Shown here: in pieces, positions 9,390 through 20,898 of the stretch | Layout of the letters: every line of letters begins with the position of its first letter | How positions within the stretch are numbered: position 1 is the stretch's first letter | Source: Marinicauda algicola | GTDB taxonomy: Bacteria > Pseudomonadota > Alphaproteobacteria > Caulobacterales > Maricaulaceae | Assembly: GCF_017161425.1 (NCBI RefSeq) | Contig: NZ_CP071057.1 | Coordinates: 3,287,501 to 3,351,500, forward strand | Length of the DNA: 64,000 bases | Reading direction: 5' to 3' | The notes under the pieces: generated by a model | Database searches by the model: none | Seen by the model: the letters and a program-made list of their open reading frames with translations, nothing else | Told to the model about the DNA's origin: nothing | Translations under genes and position numbers: made by a program

Positions 9390-10046
9390 TCAAAGCAGCC
9401 CGGACTTGCCGGTCTTTTTCCAGTCGGACAGGAAGGCGGCAAGCCCCGTCTCGGTCAGCGGATGCGCCGCCAGCTGGTCGAACACCTTCGCCGGCAGCGT
9501 CGCCGCATCGCAGCCGGCGAGCGCGGCCGCCTCGACATGGGCCGGCGAGCGCAGCGAGGCGGCGAGGATCTGCGTGGTGAAGCCGTGGGTGTCGTAGACC
9601 TCGCGGATGCGTTCGAGAAGTCCGATCCCGTCCCCGCCGGCATCCTCGATCCGGCCGACGAAGGGCGAGATGAAGCTCGCGCCCGCCTTGGCGGCGAGCA
9701 GGGCCTGGTTCAGCGAGAAGCACAGGGTGACGTTCGTCGGGATGCCCTCGCGCGCGAAGACCGCGCAGGTCTTCAGCCCGGCTTGGGTCAGCGGCAGCTT
9801 GACCACCACATTGTCCGCGATCGCGCGCAGACGGCGGCCTTCCTCCAGCATGCCCTCATGCCCGGTCGCGACCACTTCGGCGGAGACGGGGCCTTCGACC
9901 GCATCGCAGATCTCGGCGATCCGCTCCATGATGTCGGCTCCGGACTTGGCAATCAGGGAGGGATTGGTCGTGACCCCGTCGACGAGCCCTGCGCCGGCGC
10001 GCTCGCGGATCTCGGAGATGTCGGCGGTGTCGAGAAAGAGAAGCAT
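9390..10046 (-). CDS. Fructose-6-phosphate aldolase / small transaldolase (TalC-Fsa family)
   Basis: A 218-residue TIM-barrel class I aldolase of the short transaldolase subfamily. It starts [15 protein letters not shown] and has the signature [13 protein letters not shown]. The Schiff-base lysine is in [13 protein letters not shown], and [19 protein letters not shown] and [16 protein letters not shown] are typical. It probably acts in the non-oxidative pentose phosphate pathway, transferring dihydroxyacetone units. Whether the main activity is transaldolase or Fru6P aldolase cannot be told from this reading. It lies between the sugar transferase and glmM in the same operon. Confidence 0.9.
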   Translation of the reverse strand: MLLFLDTADISEIRERAGAGLVDGVTTNPSLIAKSGADIMERIAEICDAVEGPVSAEVVATGHEGMLEEGRRLRAIADNVVVKLPLTQAGLKTCAVFAREGIPTNVTLCFSLNQALLAAKAGASFISPFVGRIEDAGGDGIGLLERIREVYDTHGFTTQILAASLRSPAHVEAAALAGCDAATLPAKVFDQLAAHPLTETGLAAFLSDWKKTGKSGLL

Positions 10047-10087
10047 GGCGGTCTCCGGCAGATGCTAGGAACGGGTGTAGCCAGCTC

Positions 10088-11497
10088 CTAGCGCCCTGTC
10101 GAGAACAGGACCTCGCGCACGGTGCGCGCGAGGATGACCGCATCGCGCCAGAGCGACCAGTTGCGGGCGTACCAGTCGTCGAGCCGGGCGCGCTCCTCGA
10201 AGCTCGTCGAGTTGCGCCCGTTCACCTGCCACATGCCGGTCAGGCCGGGGCGCATGCGCACATAGGATTCCAGGCGCGCGCCATAGGCCTGCTTCTGCTC
10301 GACCGTCATCGGGCGCGGGCCGACCAGGCTCATCTCGCCCTTCAGCACGTTGATGAGCTGGGGCAGCTCGTCGAGGCTGGTCCGGCGCAGGAAGCGGCCG
10401 ACCGGCGTGATGCGCGGATCCTCGGCGAGCTTCTGATAGGTCTCCCATTCGGCGGCCCTCTCGGGATCGTTCGCGAGAATGCGCGCCAGGCGCGCCTCGG
10501 CATCGGTCACCATGGTGCGGAATTTCAGGCACTCGAAGGTCTCGCCGCCGCGCCCGACGCGGGTCTGGCAGAACAGGGCGGGGCCGCCATCGCGCCGGAT
10601 CAGCCAGGAAAACAGCGCGAACAGCGGCGACAACACGATCAGCGCGGCGCTGGAGGCGGCGACGTCGAAGACGCGCTTGAAACGCCGGGCCAGCGGGCGG
10701 TCGAGACTGTCGCCGATCTGGAAGACGAAGCCTTCGGTCGGGGGATAGTCGAGGATGTCAACATTCTGCGTCGGCGCAGGCCCCATGCAGGGCTGGTAGT
10801 AGAACGCCCAGCCGCGCGCCCCGAGCCGGGCCACGATGCGGTTGGCGACCTTCTGGGTTTCCTCGTCGGGGGCGAGGAAGAGCGTGCGCCCGGCCAGCGC
10901 ATCGAGCCGGGCGGCGAGCGCGTCGTCGTCGAGCGCGGCAAAGCTCGACAGGTCGAGGCTCTGCACCACCTTCAGGCCGTGATCGTCATTGCGTGCCAGG
11001 ACGTGCGCCCGGTCTCCGGCGATCGAGGGTGCGCTCAGGAGCGTGACCGGCTCGTGCCATTCGCGCGCGGCGCGCAGCATCGAGCGGGTGAACCAGCGCA
11101 GCGCCAGCACGAAGACCGGTGCGCAGAGCCAGAAGGTATAGGTCGCCGCGCTCAGGCGCGTCTCGTCCATGGTGACATGGACCGTCGAGGCGGCGAGGAA
11201 GGCGAGCAGGCTGCCCATCAGAACCGGACGCAGCATGTTGGCGAGCGCGTGGCGGGCGCGGTAGTGGCCGCGCGAGCGGAACCACAGCAGGAGCGCGGCG
11301 CACAGCGCGGCGCTGACCGAGAGGTGGGAGCGCAGCCCCGCCCCGTCGCCCACCTGAAGGGCGACGCCGACGGAGACAATCGCAGCCAGACTCAGCGCGA
11401 GCAGATCGGCGAACAGGAAGCTGCGGAGCACGTTACGCGCCGCGCCGCGCCGCGGCCGTGCGGCGGAAACCCCCGAAACTGCACCGATCTGGGTCAT
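10088..11497 (-). CDS. Polyprenyl-phosphate sugar-1-phosphate transferase (initiating glycosyltransferase)
   Basis: A 469-residue inner-membrane enzyme of the WcaJ/WbaP type that starts a lipid-linked oligosaccharide by moving a sugar phosphate onto undecaprenyl phosphate. The N-terminal half holds about four membrane segments (residues 25-135) and a degenerate nucleotide-binding-like domain. The C-terminal catalytic bac_transf domain starts with [20 protein letters not shown] near 280, then [39 protein letters not shown] and the final [13 protein letters not shown]. These are the standard conserved blocks. It follows the O-antigen ligase gene, consistent with exopolysaccharide or O-antigen assembly. 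Confidence 0.9.
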   Translation of the reverse strand: MTQIGAVSGVSAARPRRGAARNVLRSFLFADLLALSLAAIVSVGVALQVGDGAGLRSHLSVSAALCAALLLWFRSRGHYRARHALANMLRPVLMGSLLAFLAASTVHVTMDETRLSAATYTFWLCAPVFVLALRWFTRSMLRAAREWHEPVTLLSAPSIAGDRAHVLARNDDHGLKVVQSLDLSSFAALDDDALAARLDALAGRTLFLAPDEETQKVANRIVARLGARGWAFYYQPCMGPAPTQNVDILDYPPTEGFVFQIGDSLDRPLARRFKRVFDVAASSAALIVLSPLFALFSWLIRRDGGPALFCQTRVGRGGETFECLKFRTMVTDAEARLARILANDPERAAEWETYQKLAEDPRITPVGRFLRRTSLDELPQLINVLKGEMSLVGPRPMTVEQKQAYGARLESYVRMRPGLTGMWQVNGRNSTSFEERARLDDWYARNWSLWRDAVILARTVREVLFSTGR

Positions 11498-11539
11498 CTG
11501 CGCCCTCCTGGCCTGAGTGGACCGCCGAAACGGTCCCGG

Positions 11540-12763
11540 TCAGCGGGAGCGACGCAAGTCTCCTGCCAGCTTTGCCCTTGACCCGATCAGCGCGCCGGCG
11601 ATGGCGAGCGAGAGGGCGCCATGGTGCCATTCCTGCCAGACGCCGACGCCGAGCATGACCGAGATCAGCCACACGCCGGCGACATAGACGACCATCATCG
11701 CGAGATCGCGTTCGACCGTGCGCCGCGCGATCCAGACCGCAGCGCTCCACAGCGTGAAGGCCCAGAGCAGGGCGCCGACGAAACCGGTCTGGAGCCAGAT
11801 CGTCAGGCCGGCATTGTGTGCGTGCAGCGGCAGCAGATCGATCTCCATCCCGCGCAGCATCACCGTCTCCTCGATCGCACGGGCCGCGTCGAGCCCGTGC
11901 CCGGTGAGGGGGCGCTCGGCGATCCGGGTCATCGCGTGATCCCAGATCTCGATCCGCCAGGCCCAGCTGATCGGCAGGGAAGCGATCAAACTCTCCGGCA
12001 GGACCGAGAGCGCGATGCGGAACAGGAAGGGCGCGAGAACGAGGACGAGCGACGTGGCGACGAGCAGCCCGGGAAGGGTGCGCTGCGGGAAGCGCCAGGC
12101 GAGCGCGGCGAGCGCCAGACCGCCCGCGAGCGCGACGATATTGGCCTCCACCGAGAAGCCGGCCGCGACGAAGACCGAGAGGAGAAGAAGGACGAGCGCG
12201 CCGGTGCGCGCGGCGCGATGCCCGCTGCGCCACAGCAGGAGCGCAGCGGGGCCGGCCAGCATCAGCGCCGGCACGGCACCGCGCGAGAGCATGCGGTGCG
12301 ACAGATCGAGAATGGCCCCGTGGTCGGGGGCGTAGCCTTCCACGTCGAGCTTGTAGCTCAGCGTCACCGGCGCCTGGAGCAGGGCCTCGATCGTCAAAAA
12401 GAGAAGGCTCGAGGCCGCGGCGAAGATGACGAAAGGGCGTACCCTCGCCCGGTCGGTCTCGTCGAGCTGGCCGGCGAAGAAGGGCAGGGCGATGAAGAGC
12501 GGGGTGAGCAGCGCGAGCTTGAGCGCCTGGTCGGGCCGGTCGTAGGGCGACCAGGCGAAGCTCAGGCATGTCCAGGCGATCGCGAGCGCGGCGAGGATCA
12601 GCGCCAGGGGCGGACGGGCGAGTGCGCGCACGAGCGCGCGCGGCGTCACCGCGACGAGCGCCGCCACACCGCTCAGCGCGGCGAGCGCCAGCCCGCCCGC
12701 GGCGCTGAAGAAGGCGGCGAGCACCAGGCTCGTGCGGAAGGTGGCGACCAGCCGCGCCCTCAT
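11540..12763 (-). CDS. O-antigen ligase / polymerase family membrane protein
   Basis: A 407-residue polytopic inner-membrane protein with about ten hydrophobic segments. It carries the Wzy_C/WaaL signature: a periplasmic loop with GHGLDAARAIEE and LHAHNAGLTIWLQTG (the H-x-H-N-x-x-L pattern), flanked by membrane helices. Such proteins join polysaccharide to lipid A core or polymerise repeat units; which one applies here is not decidable. The start at 12763 overlaps the stop of the upstream histidine phosphatase as ATGA, so the two are translationally coupled. Confidence 0.85.
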   Translation of the reverse strand: MRARLVATFRTSLVLAAFFSAAGGLALAALSGVAALVAVTPRALVRALARPPLALILAALAIAWTCLSFAWSPYDRPDQALKLALLTPLFIALPFFAGQLDETDRARVRPFVIFAAASSLLFLTIEALLQAPVTLSYKLDVEGYAPDHGAILDLSHRMLSRGAVPALMLAGPAALLLWRSGHRAARTGALVLLLLSVFVAAGFSVEANIVALAGGLALAALAWRFPQRTLPGLLVATSLVLVLAPFLFRIALSVLPESLIASLPISWAWRIEIWDHAMTRIAERPLTGHGLDAARAIEETVMLRGMEIDLLPLHAHNAGLTIWLQTGFVGALLWAFTLWSAAVWIARRTVERDLAMMVVYVAGVWLISVMLGVGVWQEWHHGALSLAIAGALIGSRAKLAGDLRRSR

Positions 12764-13407
12764 CCGACCGCCACCGCCTCGCTGAACGCTTCCGGTGCGG
12801 CGTTCCAGAGCTTGAGCCGGGTAGCGCCCGGCACGATCTCGGCCGCGCACATATGGCCGGTCTTCACCTTCGCGTCCTGCGGCAGGGCATTCTCACCGGC
12901 CAGCCTTTCGTGGAAATAGCGCAGGATTCCGTTCGAGGTGAGGATGAGCACGGCCTGGTCCGCGGAAAGGTCGCGCGTCACCGAGGCGAGCACGGATTTG
13001 ACGTTCGCCCGGATCGTGTTGGGCGAGGGCGACCATCCCGCCCCCTCGGGCGGGACCGAGCGTTCGCGCCAGGCCTCGATCGCGCCCTCGCCCCATTGTT
13101 CGGCGATCTCCGCATCGCTCCTGCCGCCCCAGACACCGTAATCGATCTCGGTGAGGCGCTCGTCGATCTCCACCTCGCCGGTGAAGCCGCATTTCTCGGC
13201 CGCCAGGCGGGCGCCGTGGCGGGTGCGCTTCAGCGGGCCGGCCAGGATGCGGTCGAGCACGATGCCTGCATCGCGGATCGCCCGGCCGATCTCGCGCGAC
13301 TGTTCCAGGCCCTTTTCCACGAGCGGAAGGTCCTCCTTCGCGCCGACCCAGACCGGGGTGTCCTCGGGACCGAACGTGTTGCCGTGGCGGGCGAGGATGA
13401 GGAGCAT
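12760..13407 (-). CDS. Histidine phosphatase family protein
   Basis: A 215-residue protein of the phosphoglycerate-mutase-like fold. The catalytic RHG motif is in LILARHGNTFG at the N terminus; further motifs are SREIGRAI, AGPLKRTRHGARL (second Arg), the Glu in ERLTEIDYGVWGG, and a variant C-terminal site ILTSNGILRYF where many members have a His. Substrate is unknown. It starts one base after the kdsB stop and overlaps the O-antigen ligase start, so it is built into the KDO/envelope operon. A role on a sugar-phosphate intermediate is inference. Confidence 0.8.
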   Translation of the reverse strand: MLLILARHGNTFGPEDTPVWVGAKEDLPLVEKGLEQSREIGRAIRDAGIVLDRILAGPLKRTRHGARLAAEKCGFTGEVEIDERLTEIDYGVWGGRSDAEIAEQWGEGAIEAWRERSVPPEGAGWSPSPNTIRANVKSVLASVTRDLSADQAVLILTSNGILRYFHERLAGENALPQDAKVKTGHMCAAEIVPGATRLKLWNAAPEAFSEAVAVG

Positions 13408-13408
13408 G

Positions 13409-14188
13409 TCAGACGATCTCCCCTTCCCGGGCGATGATCTCGGCGGCGATCTCGGCATCGCGCGGGGAATCCACGCTCCAGGGCGTGCGGCCGCGATAGT
13501 CGGTCAGCACGATACGGATCGGGATACCGTTTTCCAGCGCGCGCAACTGTTCCAGGCTCTCGGCCTTCTCCAGGGGCGAAGGCTCGAGCGCGACGAGGCG
13601 TTCCAGGGTGGAGAAGCGGTAGGCGTAGAGCCCGATATGCTTGTAGGTTGGCGTGCCGGCCTCGGGATGGCGCTGGAAGGGAATGATCGCCTTGGAGAAG
13701 TACAAGGCCTTGAAGTCGCGGTTGAAAACGACCGTCGTGCCTCCCACCTCTCCGCTGCGCTTGGCCGCCGTCATCCTGTCCAGCGCCTCGCCGGCGAGTT
13801 CCACCGCCGGGGTCGCCATTTCGAGGCCGGGCTCGGCCTTCATGGCGCTTGCGACCGCCTCGATCACCCAGGGCGGTGTCAGTGGCGCGTCGCCCTGCAG
13901 GTTGAGGAGCACGTCGTCGGCCTTCGCGAAGGACTTCGCGGCGTCGAACACGCGCTCGGTGCCGTTGCGGCAGGCCGGATCGGTCATCACCGCCTCGCCG
14001 CCGAAGCCCGCGACGGCTTCCGCGATGCGCGCGTCGTCGGTCGCGACGATGACGCGGTCGACGCTCGGCGCGGCTTCGGCCAGGCGCCGGACGCGCTCGA
14101 CCATGGGCACGCCGGCGATCTCGTGCAGCGGCTTTCCCGGAAAGCGCGAGGAGCCGTAGCGGGCGGGGATGATGGCTGTGACGGTCAT
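13409..14188 (-). CDS. kdsB: 3-deoxy-manno-octulosonate cytidylyltransferase
   Basis: KdsB activates KDO with CTP to give CMP-KDO for the LPS inner core. The 259-residue protein begins with the nucleotide-binding IIPARYGSSRFPGKPL, has ATDDARIAEAV, NLQGDAPLTPPWVIE, the metal-site region, and KHIGLYAYRFSTLERLVAL. These match the family in order and length. The start at 14188 removes 46 unlikely upstream residues. It is the first gene of the minus-strand run down to glmM, divergent from yebC with 181 bases between. Confidence 0.93.
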   Translation of the reverse strand: MTVTAIIPARYGSSRFPGKPLHEIAGVPMVERVRRLAEAAPSVDRVIVATDDARIAEAVAGFGGEAVMTDPACRNGTERVFDAAKSFAKADDVLLNLQGDAPLTPPWVIEAVASAMKAEPGLEMATPAVELAGEALDRMTAAKRSGEVGGTTVVFNRDFKALYFSKAIIPFQRHPEAGTPTYKHIGLYAYRFSTLERLVALEPSPLEKAESLEQLRALENGIPIRIVLTDYRGRTPWSVDSPRDAEIAAEIIAREGEIV

Positions 14189-14369
14189 GGAAGCGGGCCG
14201 CTGGCGGAGGGGGTGAAACGCGCCTCCTTCTCTGGCACGCTCCGGGCCGTCACGGAAGAGCGCTGCAGTCTTTGCGCGCACACCGCGATGGGATAGAAGG
14301 CGCCTTCCGGCGCGCCGGGCGCGCATTGTGTGTTGCGTTCGCTCGAGTTGAGTTCACAGGAGGCAAACC

Positions 14370-15140
14370 ATGGCCGGCCATTCGAAATGGGCCAATATCC
14401 AGCACCGCAAGGGCCGTCAGGACAAGGCTCGCGGCAAGCTGTTCTCCAAGCTGTCGAAGGAGATCACGATCGCCTCGAAGATCGGCGGCCCCGATCCGGC
14501 CATGAACCCGCGCCTGCGCCTGGCGATCGCCAATGCCAAGGGCCAGTCCATGCCCAAGGACAATATCGAGCGCGCGATCAAGAAGGGCCAGGGTGGCGAT
14601 GTCGAGGAATACTTCGAGATCCGCTACGAGGGCTTCGGCCCCGGCGGCGTCGGCGTGATCGTGGAGGCCTCCACCGACAACAAGAACCGCGCCGCCTCCG
14701 AGGTGCGCGCGGCCTTCTCCAAGAATGGCGGCAATCTCGGCGAGACCGGCTCGGTCTCCTTCATGTTCGACCAGGTCGGCGAGATTCGCTTCCCGCTCTC
14801 GGTCGCCGACGAGGAAGCCATGCTCGAGGCCGCCATCGAGGCGGGTGCCGAGGATGTGGTCCAGGAAGAGGGCGACGAGGACGAGGGCGAGGAAGGCGAG
14901 CACGTCGTCTACTGCGCGCGCGACGATCTCGCCGCGGTCGCCGAGACGCTGGAGGAGCGGTTCGGCGAGGCCAAGTCGGTGAAGATCGTCTGGAAGCCGC
15001 AGAACCTCACCCCGGTCGACGGGGAAAAGGTGGCCACGCTCATGAAGCTGATGGAAGCGCTCGACGATCTCGACGACGTGCAGAACGTCTACGCCAATTT
15101 CGAGATTTCCGACGAGGACATGGCGGCGCTCGCCTCCTGA
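14370..15140 (+). CDS. yebC: YebC/PmpR (TACO1) family translation/regulatory factor
   Basis: The 256-residue protein starts [18 protein letters not shown], the diagnostic YebC N terminus. It continues with [27 protein letters not shown] and [11 protein letters not shown]. Such proteins bind DNA as PmpR-type regulators, and the mitochondrial TACO1 homologue helps translate polyproline stretches. An acidic insert ([13 protein letters not shown]) lies near residue 168. A strong site AGGAGG stands 7 bases before the ATG. In many genomes yebC is next to ruvC; here the ruv genes are 10 kb away. Confidence 0.95.
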   Translation: MAGHSKWANIQHRKGRQDKARGKLFSKLSKEITIASKIGGPDPAMNPRLRLAIANAKGQSMPKDNIERAIKKGQGGDVEEYFEIRYEGFGPGGVGVIVEASTDNKNRAASEVRAAFSKNGGNLGETGSVSFMFDQVGEIRFPLSVADEEAMLEAAIEAGAEDVVQEEGDEDEGEEGEHVVYCARDDLAAVAETLEERFGEAKSVKIVWKPQNLTPVDGEKVATLMKLMEALDDLDDVQNVYANFEISDEDMAALAS

Positions 15141-15166
15141 CCTGAAGACGCGGGGGAGCGTCCGAT

Positions 15167-15793
15167 ATGCTGATCGCCGTGGACGGGCCGCTGGCTTCGG
15201 GCAAGGGCACCATCGCCCGGGCGCTCGCCGCCCACTTCTCCCTGCCGCACATGGATACCGGCACGCTCTACCGCGCGGTCGCGGTCGAGATGCTCGAGGC
15301 CGGCGAGAATCCGCGCGACGCCGAGGCGGCCGAGGCGCGTGCGCGCGCGCTCGACCCCTCCGCCATCGACGAGAAGAAGATCCGCACCGCCGGCGCGGGC
15401 GTGGCGGCCTCCATCGTCTCGGCCCATCCCGGCGTGCGCCGCGCGCTCCTGAAGCTGCAGCAGGACTTCGCCCGCCAGCCGGGCGGGGCCGTGATGGACG
15501 GGCGCGATATCGGCACGGTCATCGCGCCGGAGGCCGAGGTGAAGCTCTACGTCACCGCCAGCGAGGAGGCGCGCGCCTGGCGCCGCCAGGCCGAGCTCGT
15601 CAATCGCGGCGAGATGATCGAGTTCGACCAGGTCCTCGCCCAGCTCAAGGAGCGCGATGCGCGCGATGCCGCCCGCTCCGCCGCGCCGCTGACCCGGGCG
15701 CCCGACGCGGTCGAGCTCGACACCACCGAGATGACGATCGACGAGGCGGTCAGAGCCGCGATCGCGATCGTGGACGAGCGGAGGGCGCGCTGA
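15167..15793 (+). CDS. cmk: Cytidylate kinase
   Basis: Cmk phosphorylates CMP and dCMP with ATP. The 208-residue protein opens MLIAVDGPLASGKGTIARAL with the P-loop at residues 7-14, then MDTGTLYRAVAVE, MDGRDIGTVIAP and YVTASEEARAWRR, all in family order. ERDARDAARSAAPL and the C-terminal LDTTEMTIDEAV are also typical. Its stop codon sits inside CTGA, where the next gene probably starts with CTG. Confidence 0.95.
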   Translation: MLIAVDGPLASGKGTIARALAAHFSLPHMDTGTLYRAVAVEMLEAGENPRDAEAAEARARALDPSAIDEKKIRTAGAGVAASIVSAHPGVRRALLKLQQDFARQPGGAVMDGRDIGTVIAPEAEVKLYVTASEEARAWRRQAELVNRGEMIEFDQVLAQLKERDARDAARSAAPLTRAPDAVELDTTEMTIDEAVRAAIAIVDERRAR

Positions 15794-16590
15794 AGGCGCA
15801 GATCCCCTCCCGCCTCGGCTTCGGCGTGTCCGGCGCGCACGGCACGCCCCTCCTCCCGAGGCGCGCCACGCTGTCCCTCCTGAAAGACGCCTTCGAACGC
15901 GGCATCCGCGTGTTCGACACCGCCCCGGCCTACGGGGCCGGAGAGGCGGAGACGCGCCTCGGCCTCGCCCTGCGCGATCTGCCGCGCGAGGAGGTCTTCG
16001 TCTGCACCAAGGCCGGACTGGCGAGCGCGGGCCTGTCGCGGCGGGTGCGCGACTTCACGCCCGAAGGCCTCGAAGCCTCGCTGCGCGCCAGCCTGAAACG
16101 GCTCGGCGTCGAGGGGCTCGATGCGCTCTTCCTGCACGGCGCCGGGCCGGACGAGCTCACCGATGCGCTGTTCTCCCGTCTCGACACGCTGAAATCGGCC
16201 GGCGCCTTCGCCCTGCTCGGCGCGGCGGGACGCGGGGGCGAACTCGACGCCGCGCTGGACACAGGCCGCTTCCAGCTCCTGATGCAGCCGGTCCATCCCT
16301 TCCTCGCGCCTGACGCCGAGGCGCGCCTTCTGCGGGCGCACGCGGCCGGCGTCGAGGTCTTCGCCATCGAGACTGCCGGGTCGGGAAGCCCGCCCGTGCG
16401 CCTGCCGCGAAAGCCCGCCGATCTCTATCCGCTCGCACGCGCCTTGGCGCAGCCGCTGCGCGGTGAGACACGCCGCGTCGGCGCGGTCGAGGGGCTCCAG
16501 GCGGCGCTGGCGCGGCGCGAAGTCGGTGTCGCGCTCACGACCACGACCCGGCCCGAACACCTCGCGGCAAATGCGGCGCTTTCGCCCTGA
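15790..16590 (+). CDS. Aldo/keto reductase family protein, probable CTG start
   Basis: A TIM-barrel oxidoreductase of about 266 residues. Catalytic residues are seen as Asp in RVFDTAPAYGAGEAE (with the Tyr), Lys in FVCTKAG and His in ALFLHGAG. It is shorter than most aldo/keto reductases, and the C-terminal cofactor-binding part is VALTTTTRPEHLAAN. The first barrel strand (SRLGFGVSGAHG) would be lost if the GTG at 15826 were used. The only upstream in-frame start is CTG 15790, overlapping the cmk stop as CTGA, with GGAGGG just before it. Substrate unknown. Confidence 0.75.
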   Translation: MKAQIPSRLGFGVSGAHGTPLLPRRATLSLLKDAFERGIRVFDTAPAYGAGEAETRLGLALRDLPREEVFVCTKAGLASAGLSRRVRDFTPEGLEASLRASLKRLGVEGLDALFLHGAGPDELTDALFSRLDTLKSAGAFALLGAAGRGGELDAALDTGRFQLLMQPVHPFLAPDAEARLLRAHAAGVEVFAIETAGSGSPPVRLPRKPADLYPLARALAQPLRGETRRVGAVEGLQAALARREVGVALTTTTRPEHLAANAALSP

Positions 16591-16662
16591 GCCGGCCGGA
16601 ATGCCCGTTGGCGGAACGGGCGGGCCCGGCTAAAGCTTGGGTCTGAAGAAGCCCGCTCGAGG

Positions 16663-18204
16663 ATGACCATGGCCGATCTGGACCCGCTCGCCCCGCACGC
16701 CGAACGCCTGTCGAAGGCCGATCTCTCCGGCCTCGTCGGCCGCGACGAGGCCCGCGACCAGGCCCTCCTCCTGTCCGCGGCCGGACTCACCCTCGATGCG
16801 CGCAAGCAGCGTCTCGATGCCGAGGCCTGGCAGGCCCTCCTCGACCTCCTGCGCCAGAGCGATTTCGAGGCGCGCCGGCAGAAGCTCTTCGCCGGCGAGG
16901 TGGTCAACGAGACCGAGGACCGCCCCGCCCTGCACACCGCGTTGCGCAATCCCGATCGCCTGAAGGACGCCGGGACGGCAGAGCGCATCCGCCAGGCGCG
17001 GCGCGCGACGGCAAACTTCGCGATGCGCGCCGGGGAGGGTGAGTTCCTGTCGGGTCACCCCCTCAAGCGCGTCGTCAATATCGGCATCGGCGGTTCCGAT
17101 CTCGGGCCCCGCTTCGTCTACGACGCGCTGAAGGCCTGGCGCCGGGACGGGGTGGAGGCGCGCTTCGTCTCCAATCTCGACCCGGCCGATCTCGAGGACG
17201 CGCTGGAGGGCGCCGAGCCGGAGACCACGCTGTTCTGCGTCACCTCGAAGAGCTTCACGACGCAGGAAACCCTGATGAATGCCCAGGCCGCGCGCGCCTG
17301 GCTCGTATCGAAGCTCGGCGAGACCGGGGTCTCCGGGCGCTTCGCCGCCGCGACCGCCGCGCCGCACAAGGCGCGCGAGTTCGGCATCGAACCGTCCCAG
17401 ATCTTCCCCTTCGAGGAGGGCGTGGGCGGGCGCTATTCGCTGTGGTCGGCGGCCGGCCTCGTGCTGGAGATCGTCTTCGGGCCGGAAGTGTTCGAGGCGA
17501 TGCACACCGGCGCGCGCGAGATGGACGACCATTTCCTCGACGCGCCGCTGGAGCGGAACCTTCCCGTCGCCAAGGCGCTGATCGACGTCTGGAACCGGGC
17601 CGGGCTGAGGAAGCTTTCGCGCTGCGTCGCGGCCTATTCCTCCAGGCTGGAACGCCTGCCCTTCTATCTCCAGCAGCTGGAGATGGAGAGCCTGGGCAAG
17701 TCGGTGACGCGCGAGGGCGAGACGCTCGGGGCGCATACGGCCGGACAGCTCGTCTGGGGCGGTCGCGGCAGCGACGTGCAGCACTCCTTCTTCCAGTGGC
17801 TGCACCAGGCCCCCGCCGACGCCCCGGTCGACTTCATCGCGTTGAAATCGCTCGCGACCAGCAGGGACGAGCGCGCGAAGGCACTGACCGCGAACCTGCT
17901 CGCCCAGGGCGCGGCCCTGATGGCGGGCCGCAAGGGCGAGGGCGATCTCGCCGCCCACAAGGCCATGCCGGGCGGGCGGGTGAGTTCGACGCTTCTCATG
18001 GACGATCTCGCCCCCGGAGCGCTCGGCGCGCTGATCGCCCTGCACGAGCACAAGGTGTTCACCGAGGCGGTGCTCTATCGGCTCAACCCGTTCGACCAGT
18101 GGGGGGTGGAGCTGGGCAAGCAGCTTGCGCGCGACATCGCGACGGGCGATGTCAGCGCCTTCGATCCTGCCACCCGGGACCTGATCGCGCGGCTCGGCCT
18201 GTAA
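16663..18204 (+). CDS. pgi: Glucose-6-phosphate isomerase
   Basis: Pgi interconverts glucose-6-phosphate and fructose-6-phosphate. The 513-residue protein has the sugar-phosphate-isomerase blocks: NIGIGGSDLGPRFVYDAL, CVTSKSFTTQETLMNA, the signature region beginning FEEGVGGRYSLWSAAGL, and the catalytic Glu and His in QLEMESLGKSVT and QHSFFQWLHQ. The final conserved block around VNPFDQWGVELGK appears as NPFDQWGVELGKQLA. Two ATGs (16663, 16669) are possible starts. It precedes tkt by 62 bases, so the two sugar-phosphate enzymes are probably co-transcribed. Confidence 0.95.
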   Translation: MTMADLDPLAPHAERLSKADLSGLVGRDEARDQALLLSAAGLTLDARKQRLDAEAWQALLDLLRQSDFEARRQKLFAGEVVNETEDRPALHTALRNPDRLKDAGTAERIRQARRATANFAMRAGEGEFLSGHPLKRVVNIGIGGSDLGPRFVYDALKAWRRDGVEARFVSNLDPADLEDALEGAEPETTLFCVTSKSFTTQETLMNAQAARAWLVSKLGETGVSGRFAAATAAPHKAREFGIEPSQIFPFEEGVGGRYSLWSAAGLVLEIVFGPEVFEAMHTGAREMDDHFLDAPLERNLPVAKALIDVWNRAGLRKLSRCVAAYSSRLERLPFYLQQLEMESLGKSVTREGETLGAHTAGQLVWGGRGSDVQHSFFQWLHQAPADAPVDFIALKSLATSRDERAKALTANLLAQGAALMAGRKGEGDLAAHKAMPGGRVSSTLLMDDLAPGALGALIALHEHKVFTEAVLYRLNPFDQWGVELGKQLARDIATGDVSAFDPATRDLIARLGL

Positions 18205-18266
18205 GCGGTCGCCGGACCCGGGCGAATCCCGCATACTCGCGCCGCCTGACCAGGAGGGCCCGCCCC

Positions 18267-20251
<1,985 letters not shown>

Positions 20252-20255
<4 letters not shown>

Positions 20256-20872
20256 TTGCCTGCTTCGCCCGTCATCCGCGCACCCACCGCATGGACCACG
20301 AGCGGGCCGCCGGAGAGCGGCGCGATGCCGATATAGTCCCCGCTGCCGGCCTCGATGGCGGGCACGTCGAAGGTGAAGGTGAAGGCTTGCGGCGTCTCGC
20401 CCGCCTCGAAGCGGTGCCAGCCGGAATCCCCGTCGTCGTTCGTCGAGTAGGCGAGGGCGAATTCGCTCGTCTGCGGCGCGCTCGCGACGAAAAAGACCTC
20501 GACGCTGTTGCCGGAGAGCACGGTCGCCGTGCCGGTCGGGATTTCCAGCGCCACCCCGCCGGTGAACCCGCTCGAGGCGGGCAGCTCGTCGAGCGTGCCG
20601 GTCAGGAGGTAGCCGCCGCCATCGGCCTCCCAGCCGAGCCCTTCGGGAATCCGCAGCGGGGTCTGTCCGGCCGCGAATGTGTAGTCGAGGAAGAACTCGG
20701 CATCCTCGTAGGCGGACAGGTCGGGATGGGTGTCGGCCGGCGCCGTCTCGCCGTTCGGGGCGGGGACCTCGGTGCCGGTCTCGGGCGTCTGCGGCTCCGG
20801 CGCGGCCCGCTCGCCGCAGGCGGCGAGCGAGACCAGGAGCAGGCTGGAGAGGGCGGAAACGGTCGGTCGCAT
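20252..20872 (-). CDS. Lipoprotein with C-terminal beta-sandwich-like domain, paralogue of its neighbour (A)
   Basis: A 206-residue protein with a clear lipoprotein signal (SSLLLVSLAACGE, Cys at residue 19). An acidic Pro/Glu-rich linker (about 24-48) is followed by a globular, beta-rich region with GWHRFEAGETPQAFTFTF and IGIAPLSGGPLVVHAVGAR. The last part resembles the end of carbohydrate-binding jelly rolls. The neighbour upstream has the same layout (GWQEMVLTTDWQKAVFTYAV and a similar tail), so these look like diverged tandem duplicates. Function unknown; ligand binding at the cell surface or in the periplasm is inference. Confidence 0.75.
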
Positions 20873-20898
20873 GGGGCGAACTCCCTGTCTGCGAAGGT

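Noticed and set aside
14296-14307. Perfect 12-bp palindrome GAAGGCGCCTTC between kdsB and yebC
   Set aside because: Short and GC-rich in a GC-rich genome; no further support for an operator.
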